Positions 31,792 to 40,418 of a DNA stretch of 64,000 nucleotides are shown here, piece by piece. A program made the translations under genes and the position numbers. The DNA comes from Candidatus Bathyarchaeota archaeon (GTDB lineage: Archaea; Thermoproteota; Bathyarchaeia; Bathyarchaeales; Bathycorpusculaceae), in NCBI GenBank assembly GCA_017883615.1, contig JADGNF010000034.1:60893-124892 (forward strand), read 5' to 3'. Within the stretch, counting starts at the first letter, position 1. The number at the start of each line of letters is the position of its first letter. The notes under the pieces were generated by a model. It was given only the letters and a program-made list of their open reading frames with translations. It was not told the DNA's origin and ran no database searches.

Positions 31792-32895
31792 ATGATACCC
31801 ATTAATCTTCCCCAAATTGGCGAAGAAGAAATCCAAGCAGTTGTCAAAGTCATGCGAAGCTGCTACCTCACCAGCGGCTTAGGTGCTGGACCAGTTGTTA
31901 CCGAATTTGAAAAGCAATTTGCCAAATTTGCAGATGCTAAACATGCTATAGCAGTAAACACTGGAACGGCAGCGTTGCATGCCGCGATTGTAGCCGTCGG
32001 AGTTAATGCAGGCGACGAGGTCATTTTGCCAAGTTTCACATTTGTTGCTACCGCCGAAGCAGTTGTATTGGCTGGAGGGAAACCCGTGTTTGCCGACATA
32101 GATCCCGAAACCTACAATCTGGACCCAGCATCGGTTGCGAGAGCCGTAACGAAGAAGACCAAAGCCATTATGCCGGTTGATTTGTACGGGTTGTCTGCCG
32201 ATATGGAACAGATTCGGGAGGTTGCCCTCAAACACAGCTGTTTGGTGGTTGAGGATGCAGCCCAAGCGCATGGTTTATCGTATCTTGACAAACAACCTGG
32301 CGCGTATGCCGATGCAGCCTGCTGGAGCTTATATGCAAGCAAAAACATGACCACCGGCGAAGGAGGCGTGGTAACCACCAACGATGACAAAGTTGCCGAA
32401 GTCACTCGAATGGTTCGCACGCATGGTGAAAAAGCCAAGTACGCTTCTGAAATTCTTGGAAACAACTACCGTATGTCTGAGATGCAAGCGGCGATTGGGG
32501 TGGAGCAGCTTAAGAAACTTCCAATGTTCATTGCCAAGCGTAGAGAGAACGCAACACACTTGACCGAGATTCTCTCTAAGTCCGGTAAGCTTTGTTTGCC
32601 TCATGAATTTGAAGGCGACATTCATAGTTGGTATCTCTACACTGTAAGGCTGTATCATGGCGAAGAAGCCGTCCGAAACAAACTTCTTGATGATTTGCAC
32701 AAACGTGGTATAGGTACGGAGGCTTACTACGTGAATCCTATCCATCAGATGCCTTTTTACCGCAGTTTCGGCGAATTCCAGCTTCCTGAAACGGAGAAGG
32801 CTGCGAAGCAAGTTTTCTCGTTACCTATCCACCCAGGCGTAACTGCAGATCAGATTGACTTTATTGGAAAAACTGTGCTTGAGTTAGTTGGGTAA
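31792..32895 (+). CDS. DegT/DnrJ/EryC1/StrS family sugar aminotransferase
   Basis: A 367-residue PLP enzyme that typically aminates keto-sugar nucleotides for surface glycans. N-terminal features are I-P-x-x-x-P-x-I-G-E-E-E and L-T-S-G; the catalytic Lys184 sits in S-L-Y-A-S-K-N-M-T-T-G-E-G-G. The active-site A-V-N-T-G-T-A-A-L-H-A-A binds the PLP phosphate. No sugar-nucleotide genes are adjacent, so the exact sugar is unknown. Confidence 0.9.
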   Translation: MIPINLPQIGEEEIQAVVKVMRSCYLTSGLGAGPVVTEFEKQFAKFADAKHAIAVNTGTAALHAAIVAVGVNAGDEVILPSFTFVATAEAVVLAGGKPVFADIDPETYNLDPASVARAVTKKTKAIMPVDLYGLSADMEQIREVALKHSCLVVEDAAQAHGLSYLDKQPGAYADAACWSLYASKNMTTGEGGVVTTNDDKVAEVTRMVRTHGEKAKYASEILGNNYRMSEMQAAIGVEQLKKLPMFIAKRRENATHLTEILSKSGKLCLPHEFEGDIHSWYLYTVRLYHGEEAVRNKLLDDLHKRGIGTEAYYVNPIHQMPFYRSFGEFQLPETEKAAKQVFSLPIHPGVTADQIDFIGKTVLELVG

Positions 32896-33003
32896 AAGCT
32901 TCCATTGATGGATGGACTGTAAGAGTTAAATCGAACTTCAAGTAATAGTTAAACCCGTTTGTCGAGATTTAACCAGTTTTCTCGAAAAGAAGGATAGATA
33001 ACC

Positions 33004-33390
33004 TTGACCACCCCTGAAGATGTTTCCCACATAAAAGTAAAGTTCCTCATCGAAGGTTTAGGTGAAGCCCAAGGAGAACTTGTCCGCTTCATGGCACCTC
33101 GTACTATCGATACTATAGTTAGGAAACTCCCCGTCGAGGGTCGTGCGGCGCTTTGGAAGGAAGAAATCTACTTTGAAATCCCTATCAAAATGGGCGAGGA
33201 AAAAGCAAAACCAACCGTAGAGACAGGCACAATTGCTTTTTGGCCCATGGGTGGCGCATTATGCATCTTCTATGGAACATCACAGCCGTACAGCCCAGTC
33301 AGCATACTTGGCAAAATCACACAAAATCTGGAAATTTTCAAGCAGATTAAAAGTGGCACTCGCGTTCGAGTTGAAGCCCTAGTAAGTTAG
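33004..33390 (+). CDS. Cyclophilin-like fold protein (COG2164-like)
   Basis: 128 residues with the compact beta-barrel pattern of the archaeal/bacterial cyclophilin-like family. Diagnostic stretches are A-P-R-T-I-D-T-I-V-R-K-L-P, then E-I-Y-F-E-I-P, and G-T-I-A-F-W-P-M-G-G-A-L-C-I-F-Y-G. Prolyl isomerase activity has not been shown for this family as far as I know. The start is TTG. The end overlaps the convergent gene by 12 bases. Confidence 0.75.
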   Translation: MTTPEDVSHIKVKFLIEGLGEAQGELVRFMAPRTIDTIVRKLPVEGRAALWKEEIYFEIPIKMGEEKAKPTVETGTIAFWPMGGALCIFYGTSQPYSPVSILGKITQNLEIFKQIKSGTRVRVEALVS

Positions 33391-33858
33391 AGCGCTTTCC
33401 CGCCACATGACGAGAAGCCGCTCGCATTCCTCTTTCACTTTTATGTCGGCTGTTTTGTTTTTTAGGTTTTCGAGGAATTCGATGCGTTTTTGGACGGTGC
33501 GTTTTTCTGAGGCTCCTCCGTAATAGAGTTCGCCCTCAAGGTACTCTTTCATATGGTGGGTTTTCTGGATGAGGAGGCTGGCGAAGTCTACGGGGTTTTC
33601 TACGGCGAATTTGTTTGCCCAAATGGCTACTTCGGTTTCTCGCAGTTGGGTGATGCCGTCGATTTCGGTTATTTCTCTAAGGTAGGATCGGAGGAAATCA
33701 TAGCAACCAACGGTTTTGATAAGGTTAAGAGATGTGTTTACTTTCTCTACAAACTTGGTGCCTCCGCTGACTTTTAGTTCGTGTTTGTAGCCCGCATCGA
33801 CTAACTTTTTGGCTTTTTCGTGTTCAGCTTCTGTGTATACTCTTTGTGGGAAATCCAA
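33379..33858 (-). CDS. Conserved hypothetical helical protein
   Basis: A 159-residue soluble, largely helical protein that I do not recognise. It contains Y-T-E-A-E-H-E-K-A-K-K-L-V-D-A-G, R-E-T-E-V-A-I-W-A-N-K-F and H-H-M-K-E-Y-L-E-G-E-L-Y-Y-G-G. It is the third gene of a minus-strand run after the Tes-like gene and S25e, 57 bases behind S25e. Confidence 0.65.
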   Translation of the reverse strand: MDFPQRVYTEAEHEKAKKLVDAGYKHELKVSGGTKFVEKVNTSLNLIKTVGCYDFLRSYLREITEIDGITQLRETEVAIWANKFAVENPVDFASLLIQKTHHMKEYLEGELYYGGASEKRTVQKRIEFLENLKNKTADIKVKEECERLLVMWRESALTY

Positions 33859-33915
33859 AGTAAACTAGCTCCTTTAGAAATGTAAAGAAAATAAAACTTA
33901 AGTTGCGCTTAGAAC

Positions 33916-34251
33916 TTAAGCGCAGGGCTTGTATACTTTTATGTTGTGGCTGCCGGAGACTAACTGTACAGCACCGTTTTGCTCCAGCTGCAAGAGGAAT
34001 TCTTTGGCTGCGCTTATGCGGACGTTGTATTTTGTGGAGACTGAATAGGGCGTGAGAACAGGCATCTTTTTGATTTCGGCGACAATTTTGTCGTTTTTCG
34101 CGTCTGGCGGAATCACGTTGATGGTTGTTCGCTTCTTTTCTGGCGGACCAGCTTTCTTACCTTCTTTCTTCTCTTTTGCTTCTTTAGCTTCGTTTTCTTT
34201 GCCTTGCTGGCGTTCCATCTGTTTCAAGCCGAGCTTCTTTTTTCCACCCAT
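33916..34251 (-). CDS. rps25e: 30S ribosomal protein S25e
   Basis: A 111-residue winged-helix ribosomal protein. It has a lysine/glutamate-rich N-terminus (G-G-K-K-K-L-G-L-K-Q-M-E) and the body V-L-T-P-Y-S-V-S-T-K-Y-N-V-R-I-S-A-A-K-E-F-L. S25e, like S26e, is a TACK/Asgard/eukaryote marker. I chose ATG 34251 (M-G-G-K-K-K). It lies 22 bases after the Tes-like stop, so the two are one operon. Confidence 0.92.
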   Translation of the reverse strand: MGGKKKLGLKQMERQQGKENEAKEAKEKKEGKKAGPPEKKRTTINVIPPDAKNDKIVAEIKKMPVLTPYSVSTKYNVRISAAKEFLLQLEQNGAVQLVSGSHNIKVYKPCA

Positions 34252-34273
34252 GACTATCACTTGCGTTTCTGTT

Positions 34274-35764
34274 CTAGATTACCTGACTTATTTCAACCTT
34301 ATGCTTGCTCTGCCACTCTTTGATCGGGATGCCAAGTTTCTTTTCTACCAGCGGTCGGTGAATTGAGTTGTATGTGCAGAATGGTATGATTCGTCCGTCG
34401 GGTACTGCGTAGTGGATTAGGCATCGTTGGACGCGTTCTAAGTCAAAGTTGTAGGGGTCCATGAAATGCATTGAGGTGAGTAGGAGTGATTTTCTTTGTA
34501 GGTCGCCTAAGCTTTCGTAGCTGCCCTCCGTCAGCACTCGCAGAACGTATTTGCGTAGGAAATTGAACTTCATGTGTCTGGCGGCGCCGACCAAGCGGAG
34601 CTTGGCGCGGTTCTTGTTGCCTTTCGCCGCTTCCTCGTAGACTTTTTTCATGGCTGCATTGAATTTCTCTACGTTGGCAATGCGTGTGATAGGAACAGTT
34701 TTCCCGTTTTCCGTGAACAGGTATGTTGCCATGCCGCAGTGAGGGTGTGCCGTGAATTCAAGAAAGTGTTTGTCTTTGAGGGCCCCAACTGCTTTCGCTA
34801 TGGGCGCAACTGTTGGGACAGGATAGAAGTCTGAGGCTTTAACCATACCTTTCGTTTGTTCTTCAACTAGGCGCATGAAGTCGGGGATGGTTATGCGCAT
34901 CTTCTCGCGTTCCTGTTGGGGTAAACGTCCACATAGCGAGACGGGTTGCACGTTGACGCATCGGATGACGTCGAAGTTGGTTAACGCGAAGTTTACTATG
35001 TCGCCTAGTTGGGTGTCGTTCACGCCTTTGACCAATGTGACGACGAGAACAATGCTGTCAAGGCCTGCTTCACGTAGATTAGCTATGGCCTTCATCTTGG
35101 TTTCGAGAAGGTCTACACCGCGGATGAATTTGTAAACGTCGGAGGTCAATCCATCGAACTGCAGATAAATTGTGCTTACGCCGGCGGCTTTGAGCTGTTT
35201 GGCGTATTCGACGTCTTTTGAGATTCGAACTCCGTTTGTGTTGATTTCAACGTGTTTGAAGCCGAGTTCTTTGGCTTTTCGAATAAAATCGAACAGTTCT
35301 TTGCGGATGGTTGGTTCTCCGCCGCTGAACTGAAGTGCCGTGGCGGGAACAGGTTTGGTTGCACGCAGGTTTTCCAGCATACCCGTGATTTGTTCCGCGG
35401 AGGGTTCGTAGACGTATCCCGCGGCGGAAGCGTTAGCGAAGCAGACGGGGCATTTGAGGTTGCAACGGTTCGTTACATCTATGATGGCTAGCCCAGTGTG
35501 GGATTTGTGTTCGGGGCAGATGCCGCAGTCATTTGGGCACCCTTTTTCCTTCTTAGTGCGGGGGTTTTCTATGCCTACACCGTCGAAGCGGAACTTCTCC
35601 GCACGCATGTATTGGTCGTAGTCAGACCAGTAAAGCTCTTGGAACGCGCCGTGTTCTGGGCAAGTCTTTTGGATGAAGACTTTGCCGTTGTCCTCGTAGA
35701 TTTCGGCGTCTAGTGCTTGTAGGCATTCGGGGCAGATGGATCTTGTGCTTTTGATGGTTTTCAT
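34274..35764 (-). CDS. tes: Radical SAM protein, tetraether lipid synthase (Tes)-like
   Basis: A 496-residue radical SAM enzyme. An N-terminal zinc-type segment (I-C-P-E-C-L-Q and K-T-C-P-E-H-G) and C-P-N-D-C-G-I-C-P-E-H precede the [4Fe-4S] motif C-N-L-K-C-P-V-C near residue 104, then the F-S-G-G-E-P-T SAM motif. This layout is that of the MJ0619/Tes family, which joins archaeol chains to make GDGT tetraethers. The function is assigned by family resemblance; related radical SAM methyltransferases exist. ATG 35764 is preferred over the GTG nine bases earlier. Confidence 0.75.
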   Translation of the reverse strand: MKTIKSTRSICPECLQALDAEIYEDNGKVFIQKTCPEHGAFQELYWSDYDQYMRAEKFRFDGVGIENPRTKKEKGCPNDCGICPEHKSHTGLAIIDVTNRCNLKCPVCFANASAAGYVYEPSAEQITGMLENLRATKPVPATALQFSGGEPTIRKELFDFIRKAKELGFKHVEINTNGVRISKDVEYAKQLKAAGVSTIYLQFDGLTSDVYKFIRGVDLLETKMKAIANLREAGLDSIVLVVTLVKGVNDTQLGDIVNFALTNFDVIRCVNVQPVSLCGRLPQQEREKMRITIPDFMRLVEEQTKGMVKASDFYPVPTVAPIAKAVGALKDKHFLEFTAHPHCGMATYLFTENGKTVPITRIANVEKFNAAMKKVYEEAAKGNKNRAKLRLVGAARHMKFNFLRKYVLRVLTEGSYESLGDLQRKSLLLTSMHFMDPYNFDLERVQRCLIHYAVPDGRIIPFCTYNSIHRPLVEKKLGIPIKEWQSKHKVEISQVI

Positions 35765-35862
35765 GTTAATCACTGAATGATTTGGATTTCGAAGGGCTTA
35801 AGAGCCGTGGAGGACATAATAATGTTTCCAAACCTTTCCGACGGTGAATAAGGGGTATACAC

Positions 35863-36612
35863 ATGTCTATTGACGAGAACACTAAGGAAACGTTGCGAGC
35901 AATGGGCTTGAATGCCTACGAAGTTGATGCTTACTTGGCCTTGCTGGAGAGCGGGCAGCTTACCGCCATGGAGATTAGCCGGGAAGCCAAGGTGCCTTAC
36001 AGCAAGATTTACGAGGTTTTGAATTCGCTTAAGGAGAAGGGGTGGATAAAAAGCAGCGAAACCCGTCCCTTCAAGTACTATCCCAAATCACCTCTGGAGG
36101 CAACCGCGTTCACTAAGCAACGGTTGGAAGACAAGTACTTGGGGTGGGAGCAAACCGTCGCGGAAGCCTTGCAACCTCTTTACGAGAAACGCGAACTCGT
36201 CGAACGACCAGACATACTCATCCTTCATGGGCAACAAGCCATCATAGTCAAGCTGGAAGAGGTCATCAAGAAAGCCAACAAAGAAATCATGATAGCCGCC
36301 CCCGTATTCGCCAAACCCATCATGGCGTCGGCAGACCAGCTTTTCGTCGGCTTAAAGAAAAACGTGACGGTAAAACTGATGGCGGCGGGCAAAGGCGAAG
36401 ACTGGAAAACTCTAAAAAAAATCCCCGCCGTAAACGAATTGCGCGTTCGGGACCACATGTTTGGCGGCGGCGTCATAGCAGATGGCAAAGAAGCCATGCT
36501 GTTCCTTGGCGAAGATAAACCGAATCTGGTCATATGGAGCAACCACGTTGGCTTGGTTGGGTTTGCGCGGGAGTATTTCCAATTCCTTTGGGACTCCTCA
36601 GCAACTGCTTAA
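35863..36612 (+). CDS. TrmB-family transcriptional regulator
   Basis: A 249-residue regulator. The N-terminal winged helix is typical TrmB (L-R-A-M-G-L-N-A-Y-E-V-D-A-Y-L-A-L-L, then A-K-V-P-Y-S-K-I-Y-E-V-L-N-S-L). A phospholipase-D-like C-terminal domain of about 130 residues probably binds a sugar or another effector. It is divergent from the Tes-S25e operon, so it may control that operon or a remote sugar regulon. Confidence 0.88.
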   Translation: MSIDENTKETLRAMGLNAYEVDAYLALLESGQLTAMEISREAKVPYSKIYEVLNSLKEKGWIKSSETRPFKYYPKSPLEATAFTKQRLEDKYLGWEQTVAEALQPLYEKRELVERPDILILHGQQAIIVKLEEVIKKANKEIMIAAPVFAKPIMASADQLFVGLKKNVTVKLMAAGKGEDWKTLKKIPAVNELRVRDHMFGGGVIADGKEAMLFLGEDKPNLVIWSNHVGLVGFAREYFQFLWDSSATA

Positions 36613-36715
36613 GCGCTCCTCAAAAACAGCAAACCTCAAAGAAGTCTAGGTGCAGTAGAAGTTCTCAAGCATCAATAAATGACAAACAAAAAAGGAAAGA
36701 GGGGGATCTAAACTT

Positions 36716-36937
36716 TTATTTTCCCATGATTTTTCTGGCTGCGATTTCGATGTCTTCGGATTTGATGGTTTTGCGTCCAGCGTGCATTGCAAAGTCTAAG
36801 GCTTCCTTGGCGATTTTAACGCCGATTTCCTCTAAGGCTTTTGCGAGTTCTTTTGCTGCTGCTTCGCTTACTCTGTCTGCGCCTGCTTTTTTGCACAGCC
36901 TGTGCATGGGGGCAACTGCTAATTCTAATTCGGTCAT
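36716..36937 (-). CDS. Archaeal histone
   Basis: A 73-residue histone-fold protein. [18 protein letters not shown] is helix 1 and loop 1, the central helix is [12 protein letters not shown], and the final part has [15 protein letters not shown]. It has no tails, as in HMf-type histones. ATG 36937 fits the family length. TTAAATATGG about 35 bases upstream is a TATA candidate. It coexists with Alba. Confidence 0.92.
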   Translation of the reverse strand: MTELELAVAPMHRLCKKAGADRVSEAAAKELAKALEEIGVKIAKEALDFAMHAGRKTIKSEDIEIAARKIMGK

Positions 36938-37092
36938 AAAGACCCTCAATAGCTTCTTTCTCTTTTTTAAGCCATATTTAACCTTTTTTGTTCAGTAGTG
37001 CCTTAAAGCATTGAGCAACATCATTTCTGTCCTGCAAAAAGGAAAATATTAAAATGGATTATTCTGTAATAGTGCCGCTAAGGTTCACAAAA

Positions 37093-37872
37093 ATGAAGTA
37101 TATCGACGCTCACGTTCACCTTTCAGACCAACAGTACGAAGGATACACCGACATGCTGGTTGAAGATGCCAAAACCTCCGATGTAGTTGCTTTGGTTTCG
37201 AACGCCATGGACTACGACTCAAGTATCGAGGCGCTAAAACTTAGGCAGAAAAACCCCGAACTAATCCATGTGGCGTTGGGGATTCACCCATGGAACGTGA
37301 ACGTCCTCAAAGAAGGCGAAATTGAGCAAACTGTCAAACTCATCGAAGATCAACATCAAAAACAAAACGTAGTTGCCATCGGAGAAATAGGTTTAGACTG
37401 CAAATACGAATCCGTCTGGGCCCAGCAGCTTCTCGTATTCGACAAGATGCTGCGTGTAGCCGAAAAACTCGAATTACCAGTAATCATTCACTCGCGCGGA
37501 ACCACTGAATTAATCGTGGACATGCTTCCGTCATACAGCCTCAAACGGGTGTTGCTACACTGGTTCAGCCACCCAATGCCAGCCTTAGCCAAAGCCATAG
37601 AAAAGGGGTACTTTATCACAGAAGGCCCCCCAACCGTTTATTCTGCAGGCATCCGAGAAGTAGTCGCCAACACCCCTTTGACGAACCTGATGACAGAAAC
37701 TGATGGGCCAGTTCTATTCAGGAAAGCTCCCTTCAACGGGCAAACTACGAAGCCATCATTCATTCGGGAAGTCGTAAACGCAATTGCCGACATCAAACAG
37801 GTAAAAGTCCAAGCTGTTTCGGATCAGGTAATCAAGAACTTTGAGGTCTTCTTCAACATAAAACTCACGTAG
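37093..37872 (+). CDS. TatD-family metal-dependent hydrolase
   Basis: A 259-residue TIM-barrel DNase/hydrolase. The metal motif D-A-H-V-H-L is at residues 4-9; G-I-H-P-W-N-V, G-E-I-G-L-D-C-K-Y and the late T-E-T-D-G-P-V-L complete the TatD pattern. TatD proteins are metal-dependent 3'-5' exonucleases or deacylases. I preferred ATG 37093 (M-K-Y-I-D-A-H-V-H). It starts a plus-strand run with S17e and a helical protein. Confidence 0.85.
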   Translation: MKYIDAHVHLSDQQYEGYTDMLVEDAKTSDVVALVSNAMDYDSSIEALKLRQKNPELIHVALGIHPWNVNVLKEGEIEQTVKLIEDQHQKQNVVAIGEIGLDCKYESVWAQQLLVFDKMLRVAEKLELPVIIHSRGTTELIVDMLPSYSLKRVLLHWFSHPMPALAKAIEKGYFITEGPPTVYSAGIREVVANTPLTNLMTETDGPVLFRKAPFNGQTTKPSFIREVVNAIADIKQVKVQAVSDQVIKNFEVFFNIKLT

Positions 37873-38008
37873 GCTCACATTTCTCGCGTTCTATTTCTCA
37901 TTTGAAAAACGTTTTTGCATGGGTAACCTTAAATTTAGCCACGCCTCTAATGAGACTGCTTTCGCGCTTTTATGCGCAAAAGAACTCACATTAAACGGAG
38001 AACTAAAT

Positions 38009-38242
38009 ATGGGAAAAGTAAAGACTGAGCAGATAAAGCACCTAGCGAAGGAACTGATTGCAAAGTTTCCAGACAAATTCAACACAAACTTTGACGACAA
38101 TAAACACATGGTTAAGGAACTTACCATAGGTGCCACATCCAGAGTACGCAACCAAACTGCAGGTTACATAACTCGCACATACACCTTAAACGAGAAAGGC
38201 GTCCCGCTACAGGAAGACGAAATCCCGCTAGAAGAAGCATAA
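38009..38242 (+). CDS. rps17e: 30S ribosomal protein S17e
   Basis: A 77-residue protein recognised from M-G-K-V-K-T-E-Q-I-K-H-L-A-K-E-L-I and F-P-D-K-F-N-T-N-F-D-D-N-K-H, then R-N-Q-T-A-G-Y-I-T-R. G-G-A-G precedes ATG 38009, which decides the start; the frame is open further upstream. It lies 136 bases after tatD and 20 bases before a helical protein. Confidence 0.92.
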   Translation: MGKVKTEQIKHLAKELIAKFPDKFNTNFDDNKHMVKELTIGATSRVRNQTAGYITRTYTLNEKGVPLQEDEIPLEEA

Positions 38243-38262
38243 ACGAGTAACTTGGAACCCTC

Positions 38263-38637
38263 ATGATGGATGAGTACAGGCGAGGCTGGGCACACCGCTA
38301 CCTTCGCGAAGCCAAAGCAGAGTTGCAAGCCGCCCAGAAAATTCCTTACATGGCACCCAGCTTGATGATTGAAGCAATCCGGAAAGCCCGAAACGCCATC
38401 TACTACAGTCTTGGCGAACCCGCCTTTATCGAGGTTCTTGTCCGCGACGAACTAAGCAAACAAAATCACTCGAACGATGTTATCTTGCGTTTTCTAGTCG
38501 AAATGGAAAAGACCGTGCAGCAACTTGCAGAGATAGAAGAAATCAACGATGATGCTGTGATGAAGCAGGCTGGAACCATCGTTCAGGTTGCCTCCGATTT
38601 TGTTGAAACCCTGACGGAAGAAAAAGTCGACAACTAA
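38263..38637 (+). CDS. Hypothetical helical protein, HEPN-like
   Basis: A 124-residue, all-helical protein. W-A-H-R-Y-L-R-E-A-K-A-E-L-Q-A-A and M-I-E-A-I-R-K-A-R-N-A-I-Y-Y-S-L-G are reminiscent of HEPN/DUF-type helical bundles, but the R-x4-6-H RNase motif is not evident. It lies 20 bases downstream of S17e and is probably co-transcribed. Function unknown. Confidence 0.65.
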   Translation: MMDEYRRGWAHRYLREAKAELQAAQKIPYMAPSLMIEAIRKARNAIYYSLGEPAFIEVLVRDELSKQNHSNDVILRFLVEMEKTVQQLAEIEEINDDAVMKQAGTIVQVASDFVETLTEEKVDN

Positions 38638-38740
38638 TCTAGCTTTCTCAAAAAGCTCCATTCATGACCTGTAACTTTTTTGAAAACTGAAAGTGAAACT
38701 ATTTATTTGCTTACTAAACACTTACGCGACAGGGGACCTC

Positions 38741-40114
38741 TTGATTCAAATAAAAAATCGCGAACAAATAATCCAAAATGGAATCACACATACAACTAGA
38801 AAAGCGCGATCTTTAGCCCTCAAAAGCCTTGAATGTGCCCTAAACGCCGCTGACCCAAAACAACTAGTTCAAGCCAAAGTTAAGCTAGAAAACTCCAGTC
38901 TCCTCGTGGAAAACTGCAGTTTTGATTTAACAAAATTCAAGCATATTTACGTTGTCGGCGGTGGAAAAGCAGGCGCTGCTATGGCTTTGGCAATAGAAGA
39001 CGTACTAAGTTCGCACCTAACTGCAGGAGTTGTTAACGTTCCCTACGGCGCCAAAAAAGAAACCTGCATCATAGAACTTAACGAAGCAAGCCACCCTATT
39101 CCGGACCAAGCGGGAGTAGAAGGCACCCGCCGAATGATAGCAATAACAGAAAAGGCAGATGAACATGACTTGGTGATTTGCCTGATTTCAGGTGGCGGTT
39201 CTAGCCTTATGCCTTTACCAAGAGAAGGTGTGTCCCTTGAAGACAAGCAAACCGTGACCCAAGGCCTTCTCAAAAGCGGTGCCGACATAATGGAAATAAA
39301 CACAGTCCGAAAGCACCTCTCCGCCTTCAAAGGAGGATGGCTTGCCAAAACAGCATGCCCGGCAACCGTTGTTAGTCTGATTCTTTCGGATGTTGTCGGC
39401 GACAAATTGGATTCTATCGCTTCGGGTCCGACAATCCCCGACTCATCCACCTTTAGCGAGGCAGAAAGAATTCTGGAGCGTCGATTGTGGGAGTCTTCGC
39501 CGTTTACTGTTCGCAAAGCTTTGTCAGATGGTGCAAGAGGCTTCTTGGAAGAAACTCCTAAACTGGGAGACCCAGTGTTCGCAAATGTTCACAACTTTAT
39601 CATTGGGAATAACCGAACTGCAAGCCAAGCGGCTGCGGAGTGCCTCAAATCTGAGGGGCTCAAAACGGTGCTTTTCGATGAACCGATAGAGGGCGAGGCG
39701 AGGCAGATGGGAAAAGCTCTTGCTAGCTTCGCTGGCAAAGTTTCGGGTTCCGATTTTTCGCTTCCGCGACCCATCGGGGTAGTTGCGGGTGGAGAAACTA
39801 CCGTGACAGTCGTCGGACAGGGATTGGGTGGTAGGAATCAGGAGCTATCATTAGCCGCTGCATTGTATCTCGGGAGCGCCGAAACCTGCGTTATCGCATC
39901 TATTAGCACCGACGGGGTGGATGGACCCACCGACGCGGCAGGCGCAGTCGTGGACGCGTTTTCGCTAAAGCGGGCGACACAACTTGGGCTGGACCCTGAA
40001 AAGCTTCTAACAGAAAACGACTCTAACCATTTCTTCTCGAAACTGGCAGACTTAATCTTTACAGGACCCACAGGCACCAATGTTAATGATATATCGGTGA
40101 TAATAATTCTGTAG
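38741..40114 (+). CDS. Glycerate 2-kinase (MOFRL family)
   Basis: A roughly 457-residue enzyme that phosphorylates D-glycerate to 2-phosphoglycerate, linking non-phosphorylating sugar routes to lower glycolysis. Signature parts are V-V-G-G-G-K-A-G-A-A-M-A, then L-I-S-G-G-G-S-S-L-M-P-L-P, and the MOFRL-domain G-G-R-N-Q-E-L-S-L-A-A-A followed by S-T-D-G-V-D-G-P-T-D-A-A-G-A. The TTG at 38741 (I-Q-I-K-N-R) fits family N-termini better than the longer ATG frame from 38693. Confidence 0.9.
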   Translation: MIQIKNREQIIQNGITHTTRKARSLALKSLECALNAADPKQLVQAKVKLENSSLLVENCSFDLTKFKHIYVVGGGKAGAAMALAIEDVLSSHLTAGVVNVPYGAKKETCIIELNEASHPIPDQAGVEGTRRMIAITEKADEHDLVICLISGGGSSLMPLPREGVSLEDKQTVTQGLLKSGADIMEINTVRKHLSAFKGGWLAKTACPATVVSLILSDVVGDKLDSIASGPTIPDSSTFSEAERILERRLWESSPFTVRKALSDGARGFLEETPKLGDPVFANVHNFIIGNNRTASQAAAECLKSEGLKTVLFDEPIEGEARQMGKALASFAGKVSGSDFSLPRPIGVVAGGETTVTVVGQGLGGRNQELSLAAALYLGSAETCVIASISTDGVDGPTDAAGAVVDAFSLKRATQLGLDPEKLLTENDSNHFFSKLADLIFTGPTGTNVNDISVIIIL

Positions 40115-40130
40115 TTATCGAGTGCTCAAC

Positions 40131-40415
40131 ATGGTGGTTACTCTAAAATTTCTTGGGGCTCTGCGTCATGCATCTGGAAAGGATACTGTGACTTTGGACT
40201 GCATAGAAAACACCTCCGTACTGGACTTAGTGAATCTTGCCACCGCGAACGCTCCTGCCTTGCGTCGGAATCTGCTTGACGAACAGTTAGAACCTCCTAA
40301 ACCCAACGCGTTGATTCTGGTAAACGGTAGGGAAATCAGCGTCCTAAACGGTTTAGACACCAAAGTGAGGGACGGAGACGAAGTAGTTTTTGTTCCAGTT
40401 GTCCACGGAGGATAG
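40131..40415 (+). CDS. MoaD/ThiS-like sulfur-carrier protein
   Basis: A 94-residue beta-grasp protein ending in Gly-Gly (V-V-H-G-G), the residue pair that is adenylated and thiocarboxylated by an E1-like enzyme. V-T-L-K-F-L-G-A-L-R-H-A-S-G and I-L-V-N-G-R-E-I fit the MoaD fold. It may serve MoaE (17581), or act as a SAMP-type modifier. The next gene (SAM hydrolase) starts three bases after the stop. Confidence 0.85.
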   Translation: MVVTLKFLGALRHASGKDTVTLDCIENTSVLDLVNLATANAPALRRNLLDEQLEPPKPNALILVNGREISVLNGLDTKVRDGDEVVFVPVVHGG

Positions 40416-40418
40416 ATC

